Shown: one piece after another, positions 13,822 through 20,277 of the stretch
Layout of the letters: the number at the start of each line of letters is the position of its first letter
How positions within the stretch are numbered: the stretch's first letter is position 1
Source: Salsipaludibacter sp038233055
Lineage (GTDB): Bacteria; Actinomycetota; Nitriliruptoria; Nitriliruptorales; Nitriliruptoraceae
DNA length: 22,003 nucleotides
Direction: 5' to 3'
NCBI GenBank assembly: GCA_038233055.1
Contig: JBBSMS010000049.1
Coordinates: 1-22,003, forward strand
Translations under genes and position numbers: made by a program
The notes under the pieces: generated by a model
Told to the model about the DNA's origin: nothing
The model's database searches: none
Seen by the model: only the letters and a program-made list of their open reading frames with translations

Positions 13822-14160
13822 CTACGAATCCTGAACGACGCGACTGGTCGTCGGGGGAAATCGACCTTGATTCACACCGATCTTGTCGACGGCGACTGAC
13901 GCCAGGTCGATCTGCAAGACATCAGCCAGGCGACAGAGGTAGATCATCACGGCGAGTTCGTCCCGCACGCCGGCTGCTGACTCCTCGTCGTCCATGACGC
14001 GGAGCGACTCCTCCGGTGTCAGCCACTGGAACTCGGCCAGCAGTTCACCCGCCTCGCCGGCCAGCGCCATGGCCAAGTTCTTCGGGGTGTGGAACTGTTC
14101 CCAGTCGCGGTCGGTGGCGAACTGACGGAGACGCTGCTGGAGGTCATCGATGGCAGTCAT
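13822..14160 (-). CDS. MazG-like nucleotide pyrophosphohydrolase
   Basis: A 112-residue all-alpha MazG/dCTPase-type protein. Such enzymes hydrolyse nucleoside triphosphates to monophosphates and pyrophosphate. It shows the compact fold: RDWEQFHTPKNLAMALAGEAGELLAEFQWL, where E36 and E39 are the first metal pair, then VRDELAVMIYLCRLADVLQIDL and KIGVNQGRFPP. The second metal motif normally reads ExxD (ELADV). Here it reads DELAVM, so the usual Asp is replaced by Ala or Val depending on alignment. Activity may be altered. It is the last gene of the operon; its ATG overlaps the upstream stop (ATGA). Confidence 0.85.
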   Translation of the reverse strand: MTAIDDLQQRLRQFATDRDWEQFHTPKNLAMALAGEAGELLAEFQWLTPEESLRVMDDEESAAGVRDELAVMIYLCRLADVLQIDLASVAVDKIGVNQGRFPPTTSRVVQDS

Positions 14161-16076
14161 TCGTAGTCCTCTCCGGTCTCGGCGGCAAGGACCTGTTCGA
14201 CGCCCATGGTCTGCATCCGGCTCATCACGAAGTGCTTGGTCTGGTCGTCGAGGAAGTGGACGTAACAGCCCTGCAGGCCGCGACTGAGCAGCACCCGGTA
14301 CGTGTTCTTGACCAGCCGTGTGAATTCCTCCTGGTCGGTGCCCCGCCTCATGGCACCGTCGTGGGAGAACTCCGGCCGGCCGATCCAACCTTCGCCGAAT
14401 CTATACACCAGGTCTGTCCCCCAGATGACGCCGGCGTAGTCGAACTCGAACCCCTGGGCGGTGTAGATGCAGCCGACCTGGTCCAGGCCGCCGTCCTCGG
14501 ACGCCCACAGGTGAGATTTCGGGATGCCTGCGGCCAGCCCCGTCGCGTTGGGCCTGGCGTTCCAGGGCGCGGACCACTCGCCGATCTTCACGTCGTCCAC
14601 CAGGTGACCGCCCTCCGGGTTGGACCACGCCCAGCAGTAGCCGGCCATCATGCGCCCGCTGTGGCCATCGTCGTTGCGGGAGCGCACCATCGCCTCGAGT
14701 TCTTCGACCGAATCGACCACGTCGAAGTCGAAGCCCTCGCGCCCGTCCCACAATGCGTTGGCGGTTCGCCGAATGCCGAGGGTGTTCTCGACCCAACGCA
14801 CGAAGCCGTCGGAACCGCCACATCGGAACTGGGCCTCCAGGCGATGCTCGTGGACTGCCGCACCCATCTCCTCAGCCAACGTCTCGATGTCGGCCGAACT
14901 GCCGATCTCGTTGCGACGGACCGCCTGGAGGTCATCGATGAAGAACACAGCGACCTTGGCCACCGACAGCAGTTCGTCGATCTGGGGACGGTCCGCGTCC
15001 TCGGCCTTCTTCTTGGTCCAGCGGTTCCACGAGTGGTGCCTGATGCGGTGTGCCTCGTCGCAGACGAGGACGTCCAACTCGTCGTCCGAGGCGTTGAGGT
15101 AGGAGTTGAAGAACTTGAACTGTTGCGCCGCGCGCGTGCCGACGATCTTGCGCACGGTGTTGGTGAAGGCCGACGAGCCGGTGGCGTGGTGGGCGATGTA
15201 GCCGGCCTTGGACAACTCGCCCAGCAGGTTGATCGCGAGCACGGACTTCCCGGTCCCGGGGCCGCCACGGATGATGAACACGGTCTTGGTATCCGTGTCC
15301 ACGGCCTCGGCAACCCGGGCCATGATCGACTTGAAGATCACCTGCTGCTCGTCCAGCAGCACGTAGGACGGTTCCGCCTCCACCATGGCCGCAGTGTGCT
15401 CGAGCAGCTTGCGGTGGGGTCGATAGCGGCCCTCGCGCACGGTCTTCAGGACACCCAGCCCGCTGCCACCGCCGAGGCGGTCATCGAGGTACTGGACGAG
15501 GTCGTCGACCCGGTCCCCGGCGAACAACGGGGTGATGCCGAGGATGTTGGCGTGTCGTGGTGACAGCAGTTCGGACTGGTCGTCGTGCATGAAGTCGTGG
15601 AGGAACGAGCACGCACCGAGTTCGATCCCGCCGTCGTGGAACGACTCGTGCGTGTCGGCGAGGTACATCCGGTACTGCCGTGCCTGGGCGGACGGGTGCA
15701 GTTGCTCCTTCTTGGCCTTGCCGTACTGCACGGTCACGAGTTCGTCGACCGGGGACGGCTCGACGTCGGACGACCACTGCTTCAGCTCGACGATGACCGC
15801 ACCCGGTCGGCTCTCGTGGTCCAACCCGGTGATCATCGCGTCGAGCCGCAGCGACGACAGCGGCAACTGGTACTCGACCAGGACGCCGTGATCGAGAAAG
15901 CCGCCGCCGTTCAGGACATTGGCGAGCGCCCGCAGGCTGTTCCGCCACGATCGCTGCTCGGATGGCGACGGGTTGAAGCCGTGGTGGTCGAACCACGCAA
16001 CCTTCAGCCGGTCGGCGATGACGTTCGTCGTCGCCAGATCCACGAAGTCCGACGACGGTCCGAAGTAGAGCTCCAT
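14157..16076 (-). CDS. PD-(D/E)xK nuclease fused to DUF2075 helicase
   Basis: A 639-residue protein with two parts. The N-terminal domain (about 40-200) looks like a PD-(D/E)xK nuclease: LRLDAMITG (D79) and GAVIVELKQW (E97, K99), then QARQYRMYLAD. The rest (about 235-639) is a DUF2075-type SF1 helicase/ATPase: Walker A GGPGTGKS at 271-278, DVLVCDEAHR with DEAH at 340-343, VAVFFIDDLQAVRRNEIG, a LEAQFRCGGSDGF motif with the typical QFR, and a late IYTAQGFEFDYAGVIWG and NTYRVLLSRG, which match the C-terminal helicase motifs. The ATG at 16076 has GGGAGA 4 nt upstream, 12 nt after the Lhr-like helicase stop. It should unwind and cut nucleic acid. It overlaps the MazG-like gene by ATGA. Confidence 0.9.
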   Translation of the reverse strand: MELYFGPSSDFVDLATTNVIADRLKVAWFDHHGFNPSPSEQRSWRNSLRALANVLNGGGFLDHGVLVEYQLPLSSLRLDAMITGLDHESRPGAVIVELKQWSSDVEPSPVDELVTVQYGKAKKEQLHPSAQARQYRMYLADTHESFHDGGIELGACSFLHDFMHDDQSELLSPRHANILGITPLFAGDRVDDLVQYLDDRLGGGSGLGVLKTVREGRYRPHRKLLEHTAAMVEAEPSYVLLDEQQVIFKSIMARVAEAVDTDTKTVFIIRGGPGTGKSVLAINLLGELSKAGYIAHHATGSSAFTNTVRKIVGTRAAQQFKFFNSYLNASDDELDVLVCDEAHRIRHHSWNRWTKKKAEDADRPQIDELLSVAKVAVFFIDDLQAVRRNEIGSSADIETLAEEMGAAVHEHRLEAQFRCGGSDGFVRWVENTLGIRRTANALWDGREGFDFDVVDSVEELEAMVRSRNDDGHSGRMMAGYCWAWSNPEGGHLVDDVKIGEWSAPWNARPNATGLAAGIPKSHLWASEDGGLDQVGCIYTAQGFEFDYAGVIWGTDLVYRFGEGWIGRPEFSHDGAMRRGTDQEEFTRLVKNTYRVLLSRGLQGCYVHFLDDQTKHFVMSRMQTMGVEQVLAAETGEDYE

Positions 16077-16088
16077 GATGTCTCCCGG

Positions 16089-18269
16089 TCAGGGTCGTAC
16101 GGGGGGCGTGGCGAGGCTGTGGCCGCGGATGGCTCCATCGGCGGTCTGTTCGACGGCGTCGGGATCGCGGTCTCTGGCGGCGAAGAGTGCGGCGACGAGG
16201 TCGTCAGGCAGCACGTCGGCGAACTTCCATGCATCCACGAACTCGTCAGGGATGCTGGCGAACCAGTCGCCCGAGCTGGTCGCAGCCAGAGCATCCCGCA
16301 CGACTGTGGCGTCGACGGCATTACCGAGTCTGATGGCCAGTCCACTGTGTGACGCAGTCGTGGTCACGCTTGCCAGCCGCTCGGTGAGTTCACGATTCGC
16401 AACGGTCCCCGCGAACGTCCACCACCACGATTCTCCCGACGGCCCCGTGACCACGTCGGTGCCAGCAGCGTCTTCGTCGAGCCAGCGGAACTCCTCCAGC
16501 AACCCTTGGCGAGCAGTGACGGCACGCTTGCCGAGACGAACACCCTCTGGCGCTGTGGACGCCGTCATCGCGCGCCGCACTGCCTGCGCCGTCGCGAACG
16601 CCACCTCCGGTCCCGCCCCGATCCACGTCGCCCGTCCGGCGCCATGGCGTACCGGCTCCACGGTGACCACACGTCGCTTCCAGTCCACATCCCGGATGCC
16701 CCAGTCCCGACCAGCGAGCAGCAGCACACCATCGTCATGCACTTGCAGCTGCGACAGCACGCTCCGGACGTGCACGCTGCCGACGGTGGTTCGGCCGTGC
16801 ACCACGGCAAGGGTCGGTGGGTCGGCGAACACCGCGGTCAGTTCCAAGTAGTTGCGACCGCCGTACAGCCGCTCGGCCTCGGGACCGATCTGGAGCAGCT
16901 CGCCGTCCATGCTCAGGACGTCGGTCTGCACGAGGTGGTCGACGAGCCGTCCCAGTCGAGCTTCGACATCCGTACCGAGCACTACCGGGTTCCCGAGCCA
17001 CCGCGACCAGGTGCGCGTCCCCAACCGTCCTTCTTGTCGCAGCAGCGCCAGCACCTGTTGAGCCGCGACATGGATCGGGAAGGGCGGTGGCGAGACCGGC
17101 TCGATCCAACCTTCCGACCACGCAGTGAGCAGTCCCAGGGCGTCCCGCAGTGCCTGCGTGGACGTGGTCAGGAACAAGGCATTGGAGACCGTGCCGGCCC
17201 GTCGCCCCGTCCTCCCGAGCCGTTGCAGGAAGCCGGCCACCGACCATGGCGCGTCGATCTGGATGACCCGGTCGAGGTCTCCGACATCGATGCCCAGTTC
17301 CATGGTCGAGGTGGCCACGATGACGCCGGTCGGCGAGGTGGCGAACGCTTCTTCGGTGTCGGCCCGCTCCTGTCGACCGAGGGAGCCGTGGCTGATCCAG
17401 GTGGTCGAGCCGCGCAGCCGCAGTTCCCTGGTCAGTTCCTCGGCGCGGCTCCGCGAGTCGACGAACACCAGGCGCTTCTCGCCTCGGTGCAGCCGCGAGA
17501 TGACTTCGGCCGCGTTGGCGATCGATCCGACATGGTCCAGCGTGACGTCCGGGGCTTCGGCGGCCGCCTGCGTGCGGTCAGCCGGAAGTGACGCGACATC
17601 GGGGGCCAGCAAGGTCGCCCGGCCAACGGTCCCCGCCGTCAACCACGTCAGCAGGGCGTCAGGGTCCCCCACCGTGGCTGAGAGTCCCACGCGTTGCAGT
17701 TCTCGACCCGCGAGTTCCTGCACTCGTTGTGTGACGGACAAGAGGTGCCACCCGCGATCGTCGCCCGCGAAGGCGTGGATCTCGTCGACGATGACCACCT
17801 GCAGGTTCTTGAACAGCCACCGGTGGTCGGTCTTGGACGAGATCAACATCGCCTCGACCGACTCCGGCGTCGTCAACAGGACATCGGGAGGGTCGGACCG
17901 GATGCCCTTCCTGCGGGACTCGGACACATCGCCGTGCCACAGCCCGGTTCGGCGACCAAGCAGGTCCGCGTAACCGGACAGGCGCGGATGCAGGTTGTTC
18001 AGCAGCGCACGCAATGGGGTGAGGTACAGGACCGACAACCCCCGCCAGTCCTCTTCGAGCATGCGTGAGAAGACCGGGAACATCGCCGCCTCGGTCTTGC
18101 CACCTGCGGTCGGCGCGATCAACAGCGCATGGTCGCCGCGCCTCAACGGCGCAACCGCCCGACGTTGCAACGGGCGCAGTGATCGCCAGCCCAACGTGTT
18201 GACAACGTGGTGCGACACCAGCGGATGAAGATCAGGGGCATCTGGCGTGCTCACGCGTTCACGACGCAT
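16089..18269 (-). CDS. Lhr-like DEAD/DEAH-box helicase
   Basis: A 726-residue SF2 helicase of the Lhr-like group. Motifs in order: LRPLQRRAV (Q-like), APTAGGKTE (motif I, 52-60), YLTPLRALLNNL (Ia), TTPESVEAML, VDEIHAFAGD (motif II, DEIH at 162-165), GLSATVGD (motif III, SAT at 197-199), then FVDSRSRAEEL, VIVATSTMELGIDVGD and FLQRLGRTGRRAG (motif VI). The C-terminal 330 residues form the accessory part common to Lhr-type helicases; I see no nuclease motif there. The start is uncertain: ATG at 18269 overlaps the upstream gene by 11 nt, and GTG at 18254 lies just after its stop. Either way translation is coupled to the TOPRIM-like gene. Confidence 0.9.
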   Translation of the reverse strand: MRRERVSTPDAPDLHPLVSHHVVNTLGWRSLRPLQRRAVAPLRRGDHALLIAPTAGGKTEAAMFPVFSRMLEEDWRGLSVLYLTPLRALLNNLHPRLSGYADLLGRRTGLWHGDVSESRRKGIRSDPPDVLLTTPESVEAMLISSKTDHRWLFKNLQVVIVDEIHAFAGDDRGWHLLSVTQRVQELAGRELQRVGLSATVGDPDALLTWLTAGTVGRATLLAPDVASLPADRTQAAAEAPDVTLDHVGSIANAAEVISRLHRGEKRLVFVDSRSRAEELTRELRLRGSTTWISHGSLGRQERADTEEAFATSPTGVIVATSTMELGIDVGDLDRVIQIDAPWSVAGFLQRLGRTGRRAGTVSNALFLTTSTQALRDALGLLTAWSEGWIEPVSPPPFPIHVAAQQVLALLRQEGRLGTRTWSRWLGNPVVLGTDVEARLGRLVDHLVQTDVLSMDGELLQIGPEAERLYGGRNYLELTAVFADPPTLAVVHGRTTVGSVHVRSVLSQLQVHDDGVLLLAGRDWGIRDVDWKRRVVTVEPVRHGAGRATWIGAGPEVAFATAQAVRRAMTASTAPEGVRLGKRAVTARQGLLEEFRWLDEDAAGTDVVTGPSGESWWWTFAGTVANRELTERLASVTTTASHSGLAIRLGNAVDATVVRDALAATSSGDWFASIPDEFVDAWKFADVLPDDLVAALFAARDRDPDAVEQTADGAIRGHSLATPPVRP

Positions 18270-18876
18270 CACCGTCGGGCCCGGACAACAGGTCGGCGAC
18301 CGACCGAACCAGCTTGTCGAAGCTCCTCGACCGGGCCCGAGCAGCGTCAAGATCGAGGGTCGCGCTGAAGGCAGGCTGGTCAACTGTCTCGGAGTATGAA
18401 GCTGCGCGTCCCATGTTCTGCGACAGCCAACCCTTGGCATCACGGGGCTGTTCGGCTGAAGGATGGTTCTGAAGCTCGGATGGGAGACCCCGTTGTCCTG
18501 CCAAAGAACCTGCCGCGGCCAGGAACCACGACTCATACTCCCGTTCGGCGATGACGACACGCACCGCGATGTCGCTGGCTGCAACCTCGGCTCGCCGGAG
18601 CAGGGCCGGCCCCAGTTCACAACCCCGGTCGTCGTCTGCATCCAGCACGATTAGCACACCACCAGGACGACCTCTCACCCGGGCGGCCGTGAAGGAGACC
18701 GCGCTCTCCAGTTCCTCCGGCTTCACGATTCGACTCCGTGGCTGGCGAAACGGGGTCGGAATCTCCAGGGCGTGGACGTCCAGAAACCCGCTGGCGATCC
18801 GACGAAGGAGGATGGGGAGCGCTTGCACCTCGCCATGCCCCTCGACAACACAGCTCAAGACGGGGATGGCCGTCAT
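18259..18876 (-). CDS. DUF4276 TOPRIM-like protein
   Basis: A 205-residue DUF4276-family protein. The opening SCVVEGHGEVQALPILLRR (E12 in VEGHGE) and LIVLDADDDRGCELG (D79-D83) form the acidic pair expected of a TOPRIM-type metal site. VIAEREYESWFLAAAGSL (E111, E113, E115) is the family's third motif. TOPRIM domains cut or transfer phosphodiester bonds in topoisomerases, primases and OLD nucleases. The gene follows an SMC/RecF-like ATPase with ATGA overlap, so the pair resembles an OLD-type ATPase and TOPRIM nuclease split into two proteins, similar in plan to the PARIS AriA/AriB system. The functional comparison is inference. Confidence 0.85.
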   Translation of the reverse strand: MTAIPVLSCVVEGHGEVQALPILLRRIASGFLDVHALEIPTPFRQPRSRIVKPEELESAVSFTAARVRGRPGGVLIVLDADDDRGCELGPALLRRAEVAASDIAVRVVIAEREYESWFLAAAGSLAGQRGLPSELQNHPSAEQPRDAKGWLSQNMGRAASYSETVDQPAFSATLDLDAARARSRSFDKLVRSVADLLSGPDGDAS

Positions 18877-20126
18877 CGTTCGAAGAGCCGGAGTGATCTC
18901 TTGGTGTTGGAGGCCGCCCGCCTGGTTTCCTCGTCCGGCTGGAGCTGGTCCGCACGGAGCAACTCGCCTGCGGTGTAGAGGCGCTCACGGACAGCGGATC
19001 GGCCAACGGCGTCGACCGGGCCGACCTGGGTCACATCACGCTCCGCGCGAACCGCCAACAGCGACTCAGTGGCGATGTCGGGATCGTCGATCAGGTCGGG
19101 GCTGTGGGTGGTCACGATCACCTGGACGCTCCGGCTGGCTTCACGCAAGGCGTCCAGGAGAACACCCGTGGCGGCCGGGTGCAGTGCCACCTCGGGTTCC
19201 TCGATGCCGACGAGGGTCACGGGTCGTTCGCCATTGCGAGCCGGCGTCGCCTGCAGGAGCGCCGCCAGCACACCGGTCGCGCGCAGGGTCCCGTCGGACA
19301 TGCTCGCGGCCGTGAAGTTCCAGGGATGCTTGGCGCCCTGGACGACCTGCCGAAACTCAAGGGTCTCCCGCGGCCCGTAGGACTTCCTCGAGACGGATTC
19401 GAGCCCCGGGACGATGGCCGACAGGTACTCCTGCAGCCGTTCCCGCGTGCGGGGCGCGGACTTCTCCAGTCGTCCCACCACGCTTGCCAGGTTCTGGCCG
19501 TCTCGCAGGAGGATCTCCCCCGAGTCCGGGGGCTGGTGTTCGCGAATGACCTCCGGGGACAGGTTGTAGAACGCCATCCCGGTGAGGGCGTCGTACACCG
19601 CCCGGAAGGCGGGGAAGCCGCTCGCGGCCACCAGGAACAGCCGGTCCGAATAGGCCGGCGGAGGGTTGTCGATCGTCCCGGTCACGTTGCCGCTGGTGAC
19701 ATCGAAGCGGTGGATCTGCTGGTCGAACACGAGGCACTGTTCCTGCTGGACCTCAAATGAACCGTCCTTCAGCGCCCCGATCTTGAACGAGTAGAAGGCC
19801 GTGCGGTCCTGGGGGAGGCTGAGCTCGAGCCGAATCGCGACGTGGTTGGGATGGCCACTGGACCGTCGGCGCACGTCGTTGATGCCACCCCGGTCACGGA
19901 TGGCCTGGTCAAGGGTGGTGTTGAGGGCATCAGCGACGAACCGAAGCGAGTCCATGAAGTTGCTCTTGCCCGAACCGTTCGGACCAACGAGCACTGTGAG
20001 CGGCGGGAGGACGACGTTGGCACGGGCGATGCTCTTGTAACTCTGCAGCATGACCCTGGTCACCCGAGGCGTAACGTCGTCCTGGGCAGCGTCTCCCACC
20101 GACGGCTGAGTCGTCTCCGTCATCAT
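18873..20126 (-). CDS. AAA (RecF/OLD-like) ATPase
   Basis: A 417-residue ABC-type ATPase of the AAA15/AAA21 (OLD/RecF-like) group. It has Walker A GPNGSGKS (48-55) preceded by LQSYKSIARANVVLPPLTVLV, a central helical or insert domain (about 110-260), ABC-like signature SMSDGTLR (275-282), Walker B TLVGIEEPEVALHP (304-317) and the H-loop IVTTHSPDLIDD (337-348). There is no TOPRIM domain in this protein; it is supplied by the next gene (ATGA overlap). Such ATPases act as sensors or loaders in defence systems (OLD, Gabija, PARIS). Two adjacent ATGs (20126 and 20123) follow AGGAGG by 5 or 8 nt; the ATG at 20195 lacks this support. It is probably the first gene of the operon. Confidence 0.9.
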   Translation of the reverse strand: MMTETTQPSVGDAAQDDVTPRVTRVMLQSYKSIARANVVLPPLTVLVGPNGSGKSNFMDSLRFVADALNTTLDQAIRDRGGINDVRRRSSGHPNHVAIRLELSLPQDRTAFYSFKIGALKDGSFEVQQEQCLVFDQQIHRFDVTSGNVTGTIDNPPPAYSDRLFLVAASGFPAFRAVYDALTGMAFYNLSPEVIREHQPPDSGEILLRDGQNLASVVGRLEKSAPRTRERLQEYLSAIVPGLESVSRKSYGPRETLEFRQVVQGAKHPWNFTAASMSDGTLRATGVLAALLQATPARNGERPVTLVGIEEPEVALHPAATGVLLDALREASRSVQVIVTTHSPDLIDDPDIATESLLAVRAERDVTQVGPVDAVGRSAVRERLYTAGELLRADQLQPDEETRRAASNTKRSLRLFER

Positions 20127-20277
20127 GCCTGCCTCCTCCATCGACCCTGCTTCACTCAGTCTGCCCACATCCCCGGCCCCATGCTGGCAGCGCACATCGC
20201 CGTGGGGGCTACGAGTCCAGGTCGAAGTGGTCGTCCAGGTTCAGAGGATGCAGGTGAAATCCCGATCCGACAACGCG

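Noticed and set aside
14016..15563. 515-residue plus-strand frame opposite the DUF2075 gene
   Set aside because: Antisense shadow of a gene with complete helicase motifs; its residue mix is typical of reverse-strand reading.
16506..17591. 361-residue plus-strand frame opposite the Lhr-like helicase
   Set aside because: No motifs; Arg- and Gln-rich; fully inside a well supported gene on the other strand.
20209..20277. Open in-frame extension of 22 codons after the GmrSD-like stop (ends in NLDDHFDLDS)
   Set aside because: Such a short open run is expected by chance at this GC content; no readthrough signal was seen.
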